Positions 33,785 to 43,151 of a stretch of DNA of 64,000 nucleotides are shown piece after piece. How positions within the stretch are numbered: the stretch's first letter is position 1; each line of letters starts with the position of its first letter. Position numbers and translations under genes: made by a program. Location of the stretch: contig NC_004722.1 in NCBI RefSeq assembly GCF_000007825.1, positions 5,306,001 to 5,370,000 on the forward strand. Direction: 5' to 3'. Under the pieces are notes generated by a model. It saw nothing but the letters and a program-made list of their open reading frames with translations, was not told the origin of the DNA and searched no databases. The stretch is from Bacillus cereus ATCC 14579. GTDB lineage: Bacteria; Bacillota; Bacilli; Bacillales; Bacillaceae_G.

Positions 33785-35089
33785 ATGATGCTTGGGGTTT
33801 TCAAAAAAAATATTAATAAAACAAATGTCAGTATAATCGAATTAAGTAAGGACCAACAAATAACTTTTAATGTACCTACTAATTCTGAATTGAAAATTCA
33901 AATGGATATGCTACATATTTCAAAAGAAGATCTACAAGTCGTAAAAGTACTACAGCCTTTTATTTATGCAGAAATTGATTGGATTACTGAAAAATTCTAT
34001 GCCAACATTACAAAACAACCTAATTTAATTACTATTATTGAACGTTACAGCTCTATTCCAAAACTAAAACAAACTTTAAAAACACATATTAAAGAATTAT
34101 TCAGCGGCAATATGCATGAAGATTTTATTGAACAGCGTGTTAGGATTGCCAAAAGGCATGTACAAATTGGTTTACATCGAAAATGGTATACTGCTGCTTA
34201 TCAAGAATTATTCCGCTCTATCATAAAGATTTTGCAAACAAAAATAACAACAATCGATGATTTTTCCTATTCTATAAATGTTATAAATAAATTATTCACT
34301 CTTGAACAAGAACTTGTTCTTGCAGCTTATGAATCTGAATATGAAAGAATACAAAAAGAGCATGAGAAAGAAAAAGAATTAACTGCTATGACAATTACGC
34401 ATATCGCAACAGAACTAGCTGCTGTATCTGAAAAGACAAGCTCTTCTATTCAAAAACTAACCGCTAAGTCTGAAACTATTGTAGAGATTGCTAAAACAGG
34501 TACATCATTAGCTACAACATCTGAAGAAAAAGCGAATAAAGGGAAAGAACAATTAAACCAGCAAAACAAACGAATGGGATCTATTCAAATGAATATGGAA
34601 ACAATTATTACAGATACTCATGAACTTCTTGATATTTCTAACAAAATTAACGAAATCATAGATATCGTTAAATCAATCGCGGAGCAAACAAATTTACTCG
34701 CACTAAATGCTGCTATCGAGTCTGCACGTGCTGGAGAATTTGGGAAGGGGTTTTCTGTTGTTGCTGGTGAAATACGAAAATTATCAGAGCAAACGAAAGA
34801 ATCTATCTTTAACGTTACAAAGCTCGTCGAAAAAACAAATGAACAAATTATCCGTGTCTCGTCTTCCGTGAAACAAATTAGCTCTCTCGTATCAGAAGGA
34901 ACGGATAGTATGTCGGCAACAGATCGATACTTCGAAGAAATTGTAAAAGATATGTCTAACTCAAAAGAACAGAATAAGAAAATTGAACATGAGCTACAAG
35001 CTATTTCACAAGTAATGAAAGGAATTCAAGATGATTCCTCACAAATGGCTCTAACAGCCGATAATTTACAACTAGAACTAAATCGATAA
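33785..35089 (+). CDS. hemAT: Heme-based aerotactic transducer HemAT (globin-coupled MCP)
   Basis: Residues 35-185 form a globin sensor domain. The proximal heme ligand is His125 in IAKRHVQIGLHRKW, the motif of globin-coupled sensors. Residues 190-430 form a coiled-coil methyl-accepting signalling domain with the hairpin tip AEQTNLLALNAAIESARAGEFGKGF (299-323). There are no transmembrane helices, as in B. subtilis HemAT. The protein binds O2 and signals through CheA/CheW for aerotaxis. GGGGG precedes the paired ATG codons at 33785 and 33788; either may be used. The gene stands alone, away from chemotaxis genes. Confidence 0.95.
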   Translation: MMLGVFKKNINKTNVSIIELSKDQQITFNVPTNSELKIQMDMLHISKEDLQVVKVLQPFIYAEIDWITEKFYANITKQPNLITIIERYSSIPKLKQTLKTHIKELFSGNMHEDFIEQRVRIAKRHVQIGLHRKWYTAAYQELFRSIIKILQTKITTIDDFSYSINVINKLFTLEQELVLAAYESEYERIQKEHEKEKELTAMTITHIATELAAVSEKTSSSIQKLTAKSETIVEIAKTGTSLATTSEEKANKGKEQLNQQNKRMGSIQMNMETIITDTHELLDISNKINEIIDIVKSIAEQTNLLALNAAIESARAGEFGKGFSVVAGEIRKLSEQTKESIFNVTKLVEKTNEQIIRVSSSVKQISSLVSEGTDSMSATDRYFEEIVKDMSNSKEQNKKIEHELQAISQVMKGIQDDSSQMALTADNLQLELNR

Positions 35090-35093
35090 GATC

Positions 35094-35215
35094 AAGTGAA
35101 ACTTTAATCAGCCCTCAACAATCGGGCTTTTACAGGCGGTCCGCCCCCACCTAACTTCTTTGCTTTCGCTGATTTTGAGGTGGGGGGCTTACTACCTGGA
35201 AAATAACGGGATAAA
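35094..35215 (+). repeat. bcr1-like interspersed repeat, short form
   Basis: It opens AAGTGAAACTTTAATCA and ends AACGGGATAAA, like the element at 1101. It lacks the internal GGGGG/CCCCC hairpin and the GATTATTAG segment. It shares CAATCGGGC, TTTAC, CTAA-TTCTTT and GGG-CTTACT-CC in the same order. It contains its own CCCCCACCT/AGGTGGGGG dyad. It lies directly after hemAT. Confidence 0.78.
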
Positions 35216-35272
35216 ATTCAGGTCCGGCATACTTTCCATTTTGCACTGACTACTAAATTTCATCTTCCATCA

Positions 35273-35305
35273 ATAAAAAGAATCCAGAATGGATTCTTTT
35301 TATTT
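35273..35305. terminator. Bidirectional terminator between hemAT and the GT-C gene
   Basis: AAAAAGAATCC pairs with GGATTCTTTTT around AGAAT, with A and T flanks. It serves hemAT (through the repeat) and the converging gene. Confidence 0.82.
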
Positions 35306-36613
35306 TCTGAAAAATATTTTTTGACAATACACATAACTCATATAAACACCAAAGCTCTGCAAAATAAACAATGCCGGCATAATTACATTGTAATATACCA
35401 TATCTACTTGGAATAACTTTAACAATACGTAGCCACTAATTAAAAATAAGAACAACATATATCCCTCATTTTGTTGTTTCTTAATAAGAAAGTGTAATAG
35501 AGCTATAGTCATAAACAATGTTACGGCTATATATATCAGTTTTTCACATTTGAAAAGAATAGAATTTATCCCCTCATCTGAAAACTGATTTATCATCGGT
35601 TCTAAAAGTTTAAATCTTTCTCCCTCAATCTCTTTTAACTTTTGATCAATATGCTCTGTTATACTTTGATTTTTCGATATGTTTTCCTCATGTTTCGTTT
35701 TCCCAATTAAAACAGATTGAACATATGTCTCATTCTCAATCGTATATTGTGACAGTCCCATTGCCTTAATTCCATAATTCACACCAAAATGAGTACTATA
35801 AAATAGAATAAGTATCCCTACCATCTTTAGTAACACCTTTTGTTTCGGTGCTGATTGAGACACTTCAATTAATAATACATATACCGTGATAAAAATAGGA
35901 AGAAATAATCCCATTGGAAAAATCATATTACTAAATGCAAATAAAACCGCTGAAAACACCCACATATAAGGATGATCTAACCCTTTATATAAAAGTATGT
36001 AACAAGCAAAATAAAATAAAAATATTGCAAGTGACTCAGGAGTTAATACGGAACTCAGCAATATATTTGGAATATACAGAGCATAAAATATAGAAGCAAT
36101 ACGACCGCATTCTTCTCCAAAAACCATTGCCGCAATACGATAAATAAAAAATGCGGTTCCTGCGCAAAATAACACATTAAATAGTTGTAAAGCGAATAAT
36201 GTATCACCAAATATACGAATAATTACTGACTCATATATAATAAAAGGCAAATGAGTGACAGTCCCTATATTATTACCAATTGCAATCTGCTTTGCAGACT
36301 CATACATCACTTTCATATCACCAATTATTGGAGCATCTACAAATAACAGCATACTAAGCCTCACAACTATAGATATACTTATAAGAAAAACAAGAAATTG
36401 TTTATCTGTAAAACGATATTGTAGAATTGATGCCACTAACAAAATGAGTATGACGAAAATTGCCAAAATGATTGTTACACTTGTTGTACTTCCTCCAAAG
36501 AATTGCTTACTTGTCTCAAACGCTGCCCAGCAACTATAAACAAAAAATGCTAGCATTGCACCGATTATAATTTTATTGAAGAAAGATGAAAAATTTGTTT
36601 GTATATGATTCAT
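35300..36613 (-). CDS. GT-C-type membrane glycosyltransferase (ArnT/PMT-like)
   Basis: The 437-residue protein has about eleven hydrophobic helices. The first extracytoplasmic loop, near residues 88-105, holds acidic DAPIIGDMKVMYESA, the expected position of the catalytic aspartate in GT-C enzymes using polyprenyl-phosphate sugars. A 60-residue hydrophilic loop near residues 290-345 precedes the last helices. The substrate is unknown; by context it glycosylates a surface polymer. It is monocistronic on the minus strand with an AGAGGTGCAATGG-type ribosome site. Confidence 0.75.
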   Translation of the reverse strand: MNHIQTNFSSFFNKIIIGAMLAFFVYSCWAAFETSKQFFGGSTTSVTIILAIFVILILLVASILQYRFTDKQFLVFLISISIVVRLSMLLFVDAPIIGDMKVMYESAKQIAIGNNIGTVTHLPFIIYESVIIRIFGDTLFALQLFNVLFCAGTAFFIYRIAAMVFGEECGRIASIFYALYIPNILLSSVLTPESLAIFLFYFACYILLYKGLDHPYMWVFSAVLFAFSNMIFPMGLFLPIFITVYVLLIEVSQSAPKQKVLLKMVGILILFYSTHFGVNYGIKAMGLSQYTIENETYVQSVLIGKTKHEENISKNQSITEHIDQKLKEIEGERFKLLEPMINQFSDEGINSILFKCEKLIYIAVTLFMTIALLHFLIKKQQNEGYMLFLFLISGYVLLKLFQVDMVYYNVIMPALFILQSFGVYMSYVYCQKIFFRK

Positions 36614-36911
36614 ATGTCCATTGCACCTCTATTTCCATTCATAACAAAACGATTCTATCATGAATGGGTACACCGCTGATAGAGAATTTCTATGACAAAT
36701 ACATAGTCATTACTTTTTACTTGCAATGTAAGCGAATCCTCTTTTACACTACATTTTAGATAAAATAAATTTTCTTTCAGTTACATGAATACAAATACAG
36801 AAGTTTAAATAATACTCTTTTGGACTACACTTTACTTCATTAAATATCTAATATGAGTACTAAGCTTACACATATTATTCTGATTGAAAACAGACTATAG
36901 GGGCTGAATAT
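36614..36911. other. Divergent intergenic region upstream of the GT-C and thioesterase genes
   Basis: Both flanking genes must have their promoters here. It is AT-rich; a CAGACTATAGGGGCTG ribosome site for the thioesterase is visible. I see no structured RNA or gene. Confidence 0.35.
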
Positions 36912-37424
36912 ATGGAAAAGAAATTCATGCGAGAATCTAAAGCAATTAAGACAACACGTGTTTTTCCTAACGATTTAAATAATCACCAAACACTTTTTGG
37001 GGGGAAATTATTAGCAGAAATTGATAGTATTGCTTCAATTGCGGCTGCAAGACATAGTCGTAAACATTGCGTAACAGCATCTATTGATTCAGTTGATTTT
37101 TTAACTCCAATTCACCAAGCTGATTCTGTTTGTTATGAAGCATTCGTATGTTATACAGGGAAATCTTCAATGGAAGTTTTCGTAAAAGTAATTGCAGAAA
37201 ATTTATTAGCAGGCGAGCGTAGAATTGCTGCTACTTGCTTCATTACATTTGTAGCAATAAAAGATGGAAAACCTTCGTCTGTACCACAAGTACTCCCTGA
37301 AACTCAGGAAGAACATTGGTTACACAAAACCGGTTTAGAACGCGCGGAAAACCGAAAAAAAGGACGTTTAAAAAGTAAAGAGATGGCTGAAGTTTTAACT
37401 TTAAGTAAGCCTTGGAATATTTAA
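36912..37424 (+). CDS. Acyl-CoA thioesterase (hotdog fold, YkhA-like)
   Basis: The 170-residue protein has one hotdog domain with the conserved VFPNDLNNHQTLFGGKLLAEIDSIASIAA segment, whose Asn/Asp residues form the active site of YciA/BACH-type thioesterases. SVDFLTPIHQADSV and the C-terminal basic tail follow. It hydrolyses acyl-CoA esters in the cytoplasm. B. subtilis YkhA is the likely counterpart. It is a single-gene unit ending in a terminator and has no evident link to the surrounding glycan genes. Confidence 0.9.
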   Translation: MEKKFMRESKAIKTTRVFPNDLNNHQTLFGGKLLAEIDSIASIAAARHSRKHCVTASIDSVDFLTPIHQADSVCYEAFVCYTGKSSMEVFVKVIAENLLAGERRIAATCFITFVAIKDGKPSSVPQVLPETQEEHWLHKTGLERAENRKKGRLKSKEMAEVLTLSKPWNI

Positions 37425-37439
37425 CATAATCTTCTCATC

Positions 37440-37476
37440 ATACATGCACAGGCTCTTCCTTGCATGTATTTTTTAT
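37440..37476 (+). terminator. Terminator of the thioesterase gene
   Basis: ATACATGCA pairs with TGCATGTAT around a twelve-base loop and is followed by TTTTTTATT. Confidence 0.82.
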
Positions 37477-37633
37477 TATAAAAAATACTATCGCTTGCCT
37501 TTGTGTTCAGTGGCCTCCCCCTAAAATAACCCATCAGTTTTTCCTTTATTTTCTTATACTTTTAATGGTATATTAAGTAAAGTTGTTTATAAATAACCAT
37601 AATATAGTTAAATATGTAAGGGGTGGTGCGGTA

Positions 37634-38362
37634 ATGTCTATCGAGGTACCAATTTCAATACCAAAAACTTTGATTATTATTCCAGCCTATAATGAGGAAG
37701 AAGCAATTGCGGATACATTAACAAGATTACTAGAACTAAAACAACATTTTACAGCGTTAAGCATTTGCGTTATTAATGATGGTTCACAAGATAAAACAGC
37801 TCAAATCGTAAAAAATTTCCCAGTTCATCTTATTAATCTACCATATAATCTGGGCATCGGTTCAGCTGTACAAACTGGTTATAAATACGCATATGAGAAT
37901 GGATATGATATTGCAATTCAGTTCGATGCTGATGGACAACATAATCCGGATGATTTATACAAAATTATACAGCCTATCGCTGAAGGCCAATGTGATATGG
38001 TGCTGGGTTCACGCTTTACAGAAAAAACAGCTTACAAAGGTAGTATTTCAAGAAGAATTGGTATTTTTTATTTTACTGCTCTACTGAAAGTGTTAACGAA
38101 ACAAACATTTATGGATCCAACTTCTGGATATCGTGCTATCAATCGAGAAGTAATTACGATTTTTGCACACAATTATCCAAAAGATTATCCAGAGCCAGAA
38201 GTTCTTATTCATTTAAAAAAGAAAAAACTTCGCATTAATGAGATATCTGTAAATATGCAAGAGCGACAAGGTGGACAATCTTCCATCACACCTCTTAAAT
38301 CTGCATATTACATGATTAAAGTAAGTCTTGCTATATTGATGCAAAAAATCGTGAAAGGTTGA
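37634..38362 (+). CDS. GT2 glycosyltransferase (polyprenyl-phosphate sugar synthase type)
   Basis: This 242-residue enzyme starts at the ATG preceded by AAGGGGTGG; the frame is open 17 codons upstream. LIIIPAYNEEEAI, VINDGSQDKT, QFDADGQHNPDDL and the DPTSGYRAINREV segment are typical of DPM1-like GT2 enzymes. They make polyprenyl-phosphate hexoses at the cytoplasmic face. The C-terminus lacks the extra membrane helices of GtrB types. The DUF2304 gene follows after 6 bp, a pairing seen in many Gram-positives. The product would feed GT-C transferases such as those encoded nearby. Confidence 0.88.
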   Translation: MSIEVPISIPKTLIIIPAYNEEEAIADTLTRLLELKQHFTALSICVINDGSQDKTAQIVKNFPVHLINLPYNLGIGSAVQTGYKYAYENGYDIAIQFDADGQHNPDDLYKIIQPIAEGQCDMVLGSRFTEKTAYKGSISRRIGIFYFTALLKVLTKQTFMDPTSGYRAINREVITIFAHNYPKDYPEPEVLIHLKKKKLRINEISVNMQERQGGQSSITPLKSAYYMIKVSLAILMQKIVKG

Positions 38363-38368
38363 TAGTGA

Positions 38369-38731
38369 ATGCATATAATTACCTTTTCATTCATCTTTAT
38401 TTTGTTATTATTCTTCTTAATTATTAATTCTATTCGTCGCGGGGCTTTAGAAACAAAATATGCTATTTTGTGGATTTTTGTTTGTGTTGCAATGGCTATT
38501 TTAAGTTCTACTGATAAAATTATAAATTGGATTGGAAAACTATTAAAAGTAGAATATCCACCATCCATCTTATTCTTATTTGGATTATTATTCTGTTTCA
38601 TTTTAATTTTTGACTTAACAAGAAAAATTTCTAAGCTACACCATCAACTTGTAACATTAACGCAAGATTATGCGTTATTAAAGCAAAAATTAAACGTAAC
38701 ACAAACAAAAAATGAAACTGATAACGAATAG
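38369..38731 (+). CDS. DUF2304 domain membrane protein
   Basis: The 120-residue protein has three hydrophobic helices (about residues 3-20, 30-48 and 65-85) and a charged coiled-coil tail from residue 85. RRGALETKYAILWIFVC and the downstream PPSILFLFGLLFCFILIFDL are the DUF2304 pattern. The family is regularly encoded beside DPM1-like GT2 genes; it may help move or channel the lipid-linked sugar. No enzymatic motif is visible. Confidence 0.85.
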   Translation: MHIITFSFIFILLLFFLIINSIRRGALETKYAILWIFVCVAMAILSSTDKIINWIGKLLKVEYPPSILFLFGLLFCFILIFDLTRKISKLHHQLVTLTQDYALLKQKLNVTQTKNETDNE

Positions 38732-38758
38732 TTTTTCATTTAAATATGAATATATATA

Positions 38759-38802
38759 AAAAACATCTTAATTTCCTTGAAAAATTAAGATGTTTTTTAT
38801 TT
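38759..38802. terminator. Bidirectional terminator after the DUF2304 gene
   Basis: AAAAAACATCTTAA pairs with TTAAGATGTTTTTT around an AT-rich loop, with T and A flanks. It separates converging genes. Confidence 0.88.
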
Positions 38803-38806
38803 CAAA

Positions 38807-40084
38807 CTATTTTTTGCTAATTAATAATTTACTAATTTTCATAACCGTTGCCACGGTTCCTACTCCAATTATAATAAATAAAAATGGGATTAACGGTAAT
38901 GCATATCTTTCATATGCGGCATAAAAACAAGTTAAGGCTGTTTGCAGTAAAAGAATTGACCATAAAAATGTAGTCTCTCTCCACCTTTTTAAAAGGAAGA
39001 TAAATGAAAGTATAGTACATATTAAAAACATCGTCTTAATAAAATTATGTATTTCATTCATATCCTTTGCAGAAACATTAAATACTTCAATATTATGCTC
39101 TATAGAATAATACGGTTTTTTCCACATAATTTCTGGCTTCAAGATTAAATAACTCTCTATCATGGAATTCCTATCTGTTTTCCACCATTCTTTCATTCTA
39201 TCTTTCGCTATTTTTTCTTCTAATTCCATAAATTCATGTGCTTCCAGATTAGGGTACTTTGCGTGTAATTCTACTTCAAGTTCTGCCATATTCTTACCTT
39301 CTGGGTAACCTTTACCTTGATACGTTCCAAGTAATAACGGATTCCCTGCCCCAGCAGTTAGTGGAATAAATTTATCAAATTGAATGTAATTGCGGGCCCA
39401 CCATGGTCCAAGTACAATAAGTCCTATTCCTATACTTATAATCGCTTGCTTCATCATAATGCGGAATGGATAGCGCTTCATTAAGAGATATATAAATAAT
39501 GGTATTGGATATAAAGCAACTTGTACGCGTAAGTACAATGCTAAAAAGTAGAAAATTAATACAATTAGGAAATGTTTCGTTTTATGAGTATCAGCTAATT
39601 TTAAACTCCAATATAATAATCCCAATGAAAAGAATAGAAACGGCCCTTCTGTTAAAGTTAAATTTTCCACAACAATCTCTGGAGGATACACAGCTAATAA
39701 GAAAGCACCTATTAACCCTGCAGCGGGATTCAATAAATAAGTACCAATCTTATAAGTTAGTAAAATACTAAGTACCCCTAATAGGATAATAATTAATTTA
39801 GCTACAAAAAGGCCTTCATTGCCATTTCCAAAAAAGTAAAATACAGTAGCTAAAAATGCTGGAAAACCTGGCATAATATGAATAGTTGGTTTATCCGGCT
39901 CATGATATGTTAACATTCCTGTTTCCAATAAAATAGTTGCCGTTTTTTGATACCCTAGATCATCACTAGCTAGGGTCAAATCTGCACCATGTGTTTGTAA
40001 AGTTGCAAAACGAAGCGCAAAACCGACTATCATAATAATCCCTAAAAGGATTACATTAGATTTGCGAGTAAATCGCCTTAACAT
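38807..40084 (-). CDS. GT39/ArnT-like membrane glycosyltransferase
   Basis: This protein of about 425 residues starts at the ATG with AGGGAG upstream; a longer frame begins at 40117. It has about eleven hydrophobic helices. The first loop holds the acidic pair in LASDDLGYQKTA, the catalytic aspartates of PMT/ArnT GT-C enzymes. PGFPAFLATVFYFFG and YPPEIVVENLTLTEGPF follow the usual order. It should use a polyprenyl-phosphate sugar outside the membrane. It converges on the GT2-DUF2304 pair, which may supply its donor. Confidence 0.85.
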   Translation of the reverse strand: MLRRFTRKSNVILLGIIMIVGFALRFATLQTHGADLTLASDDLGYQKTATILLETGMLTYHEPDKPTIHIMPGFPAFLATVFYFFGNGNEGLFVAKLIIILLGVLSILLTYKIGTYLLNPAAGLIGAFLLAVYPPEIVVENLTLTEGPFLFFSLGLLYWSLKLADTHKTKHFLIVLIFYFLALYLRVQVALYPIPLFIYLLMKRYPFRIMMKQAIISIGIGLIVLGPWWARNYIQFDKFIPLTAGAGNPLLLGTYQGKGYPEGKNMAELEVELHAKYPNLEAHEFMELEEKIAKDRMKEWWKTDRNSMIESYLILKPEIMWKKPYYSIEHNIEVFNVSAKDMNEIHNFIKTMFLICTILSFIFLLKRWRETTFLWSILLLQTALTCFYAAYERYALPLIPFLFIIIGVGTVATVMKISKLLISKK

Positions 40085-40309
40085 CTCATCTTCTCCCTTC
40101 AAATACATAATTTTCAAATTATATTTCTATATTTTTACAAGACAATATATTCTATAATAAATACTTTTTATACAAAGTACAATAATAGAAAGTTGATTTA
40201 CAAAGTTTATATGCGTTAAACTGATACAGATGTTCTTGTAATCTTCTTCCTTTCAAAAGGCTTGTATATATGGTGCAAGACATAAAAAATTTGAGGAGAT
40301 AAAAATTCT

Positions 40310-41290
40310 ATGATGGAACAAAAACAACTTGTTTCTGTTGTCATACCCCTGTATAACACAGAAAAATATATTGAAGAAACGATGCAGTCAATACTGGATC
40401 AAACATATAAAAACATTGAAATTGTAATTGTAGATGATGGAAGTAAAGATCAATCACCTTCTATCGTAAAAAATCTTGCGGAAAAATATCCGGGTCAAGT
40501 AAAATACGTTCACCAAAAAAACCAAGGTGTTTCAGTAGCTCGTAATACAGGGATTGAAAATGCTAGCGGAGAATACGTGGCTTTCCTTGATAGTGACGAC
40601 TTATGGCATCCAACTAAAATTGAGAAACAAATCGAGAGTATGCATAAAAACAACATGGACGCGTGCTATTGTGGTTATATGAATTTCTACGAAGAAACAG
40701 GCGAAAAGGTTGAGCATACAACAAACTTTATTAAAGGTGATATGGCAAAAGCATTCTTAACACACCAAGTTGTTGCTCAAACAAGTACTTGGATTTTCAA
40801 ACGCTCTATCGCAATGAATCATAATATCCGTTTTACACCAGGATGTAGCTGGGGAGAAGATTTGGAGTTTTTATTTAAACTAATGAGTGTGACAAATGTA
40901 TGCTATGTCGATGAATACTTAACATATTATAGAATCTTATCAGAAGGAAATCTTTCTTCTAAGTATAAAGATTATGAATTAAAAACGACAAAAGAGTTGG
41001 AAGTATTCAATCGTATGAAAGATTGGGTACATAACAAATCTCAAGACTTCATTACGAAAGACCCTCAGTCACTTATTGATATTCTTGAGACTTATTTATT
41101 CCCTTATACTGTTATCAATAATGCTTGTATATACATTAAAGAAAACTCTCAATTAAATAATGCCCAAGTTCAATTAATCAAAAAAGATATAAAGAAATAT
41201 TGCCATAAAATCTATTCAAAAAACGGAAAGCGTAGTAAAAAACTATATGCAATGCTTTGGTTTGTACGAATTAAATTTCTGTTTTCTTAA
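40310..41290 (+). CDS. GT2-family glycosyltransferase
   Basis: The 326-residue enzyme has a canonical GT-A domain: VSVVIPLYNTEKYIEET, EIVIVDDGSKDQS, NQGVSVARNTGIENASGEYVAFLDSDD with the DxD motif, and WGEDLEFLFKL, the ED catalytic base motif. The C-terminal 100 residues are basic and helical. It adds a sugar to a lipid-linked glycan in the cytoplasm. A GAGGAG ribosome site precedes the two ATG codons. The flippase gene follows in the same direction after 97 bp. Confidence 0.9.
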   Translation: MMEQKQLVSVVIPLYNTEKYIEETMQSILDQTYKNIEIVIVDDGSKDQSPSIVKNLAEKYPGQVKYVHQKNQGVSVARNTGIENASGEYVAFLDSDDLWHPTKIEKQIESMHKNNMDACYCGYMNFYEETGEKVEHTTNFIKGDMAKAFLTHQVVAQTSTWIFKRSIAMNHNIRFTPGCSWGEDLEFLFKLMSVTNVCYVDEYLTYYRILSEGNLSSKYKDYELKTTKELEVFNRMKDWVHNKSQDFITKDPQSLIDILETYLFPYTVINNACIYIKENSQLNNAQVQLIKKDIKKYCHKIYSKNGKRSKKLYAMLWFVRIKFLFS

Positions 41291-41387
41291 ACTGAAAATA
41301 TAGTACTCACCTCTCTTTCCGTAAACAAATCAAATTTACAAATAGGACAAACGAAAAAGGTCCTAAAGAATAGAAAGGTTTTTTCTC

Positions 41388-42803
41388 ATGAAAACAAATA
41401 AGATTCTTAAAAATGCCTCCTACCTATTTGTAGGAAATATTACTGTTCGATTTGTACTTGCTATCGCGACGATTCTCTTCGCAAGATACGTTTCTCCCGG
41501 TGAGTATGGGATGTTCACAACTGCATTAGCAGTTTCCGCTGTTATTTGTTATTTCACAGATGCTGGTTTGACACATACGTTTATGCGTGAAGGAACGAGA
41601 AAGGATGCAAATATTAGCGTACTAATCAGTAGTTATTTACGCATTCGTTTCGTATTAGCTGTCGTAATTTCTGTACTCTTCGCTATTTTTGCTCAGTTCT
41701 TCTATACTGATGCCTACCTACGCGCCATGGTATATTGGGTTGTACTACCAACAATGTTTGGAGCAACTTTACAAGGCGTTGGAATGGCTTATTTCCAAGT
41801 AACAGAACGTATGCAATTTACAGCGATTATTTCTGTACTACAAGGTGTAACAGCCGCAGCTGCGCTTCTACTCGGAATGTCGTTGAAATGGTCACTTATG
41901 ACGGTCGCTGCTATGTATGGGATATCTAGTCTTGTAACAGGAGTCATCGCCTTCATAATGGTACTCCGCCATACGACAGTTCATAAGGGCTGGGACAAAG
42001 GGATTTTAGATCAACTGCTGATTTTCACAATCAATGGCATTATCATTATGCTTTTACCGCAGTTAGGCCCTATTATATTAGAAAAAGTTTCGACGTACGA
42101 GCAAGTTGGATTCTTTGGAGCTGCATCAAAAATACCTGCAGTCCTTTATCAAATACCTGGTGTAATTGCAGCAGCCTTTTATCCAAAATTATTTGCCTTT
42201 GGAAATGAAAAGAATATTGATGAACATAGAAAACTATCTCAGTTTGAATTAAAACTGATGTCTTTTTTAGGAATGGGAATCTCCATTCCATTTATCGCTG
42301 ATCCAAGCTTTTGGATTGTTACTTTATTAGGCAAAGAATATGCGCCAGCTGGTGATGCTCTTGCCATTTTAGCCTTTATGGTCATTTTACAATCTATTAA
42401 CTATCCACTTGCTGATAATTTGACGACAATTGGTCAACAATGGAAACGCGCAACAACAATGGGAATCGGACTAGCTGTTGCCGTTATAAGTTACATCGTC
42501 TTAGGTAGTCAGTTCGGAATGATGGGAGCAGCTATTGCCGCTATCCTTACCGAGATTACGTTATTAATCGGATTCACTCTATTTGTTCGTAAAGGCTTCT
42601 CGTTACTATTTAAAGGGATTATATTCAATACCTTAGCCTTTATCATCAGCTATATTCTATACCGTACAATATTAATTACCTTACCCCCATTAGTTGCTTT
42701 AACAATTACTGGTATATTATACGGTATTATCGGTCTTGCGATCGATCCACAAATACGCGGATTGATTTTAGGATTTATAAATAAAAAGCTGGCTCGAAAA
42801 TAA
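41388..42803 (+). CDS. Oligosaccharide flippase (Wzx/MurJ-like, MOP superfamily)
   Basis: The 471-residue protein has twelve to fourteen hydrophobic helices, beginning KNASYLFVGNITVRFVLAIATILFARYVSPGEYGMFTTALAVS, the polysaccharide biosynthesis protein pattern. The central FGAASKIPAVLYQIPGVIAAAFYPKLF segment is conserved. Such proteins flip undecaprenyl-PP-linked glycans across the membrane. Here it would move the unit built by the neighbouring GT2 and GT4 enzymes; the exact glycan is unknown. Confidence 0.88.
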   Translation: MKTNKILKNASYLFVGNITVRFVLAIATILFARYVSPGEYGMFTTALAVSAVICYFTDAGLTHTFMREGTRKDANISVLISSYLRIRFVLAVVISVLFAIFAQFFYTDAYLRAMVYWVVLPTMFGATLQGVGMAYFQVTERMQFTAIISVLQGVTAAAALLLGMSLKWSLMTVAAMYGISSLVTGVIAFIMVLRHTTVHKGWDKGILDQLLIFTINGIIIMLLPQLGPIILEKVSTYEQVGFFGAASKIPAVLYQIPGVIAAAFYPKLFAFGNEKNIDEHRKLSQFELKLMSFLGMGISIPFIADPSFWIVTLLGKEYAPAGDALAILAFMVILQSINYPLADNLTTIGQQWKRATTMGIGLAVAVISYIVLGSQFGMMGAAIAAILTEITLLIGFTLFVRKGFSLLFKGIIFNTLAFIISYILYRTILITLPPLVALTITGILYGIIGLAIDPQIRGLILGFINKKLARK

Positions 42804-42805
42804 AT

Positions 42806-42850
42806 AAAAATAAAAACTTCAAATCAAATTTGAAGTTTTTATTTTTATCT
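42806..42850 (+). terminator. Terminator of the flippase gene
   Basis: AAATAAAAACTTCAAAT pairs with ATTTGAAGTTTTTATTT around CAA (17 bp). It overlaps the end of the gene and ends in T residues. Confidence 0.88.
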
Positions 42851-43081
42851 TCTTCACTTAGAAAATGAGCCCTTTTTCAATCTATATCTTAAATTGACTT
42901 GCCTTTCTGGAATGATTATACTTGGAAACGAACAGCACTAGATGTACAACACCTATTATTAAGGTAATTCATAGTTAATTCTTCATGTAAATATTAACTA
43001 TTTACACCCTAAATTTACCACACATTGCACCAATAAACACTTTATTAATACTATTAAAAATCGCCGATTCATACACAGTTT

Positions 43082-43116
43082 TTCTTCATCCTAAAACGAT
43101 ATCCAGAGATGAAGAA
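43082..43116 (+). promoter_or_regulatory. Inverted repeat in the yfhO leader
   Basis: TTCTTCATC and GATGAAGAA form a 9-bp dyad with a 17-base interval, about 35 bp before the start codon. The rest of the 348-bp spacer (42804-43151) shows no gene. Confidence 0.4.
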
Positions 43117-43151
43117 TATGGCAATTGCATTTAAGGAGGCTTATTTATTTA

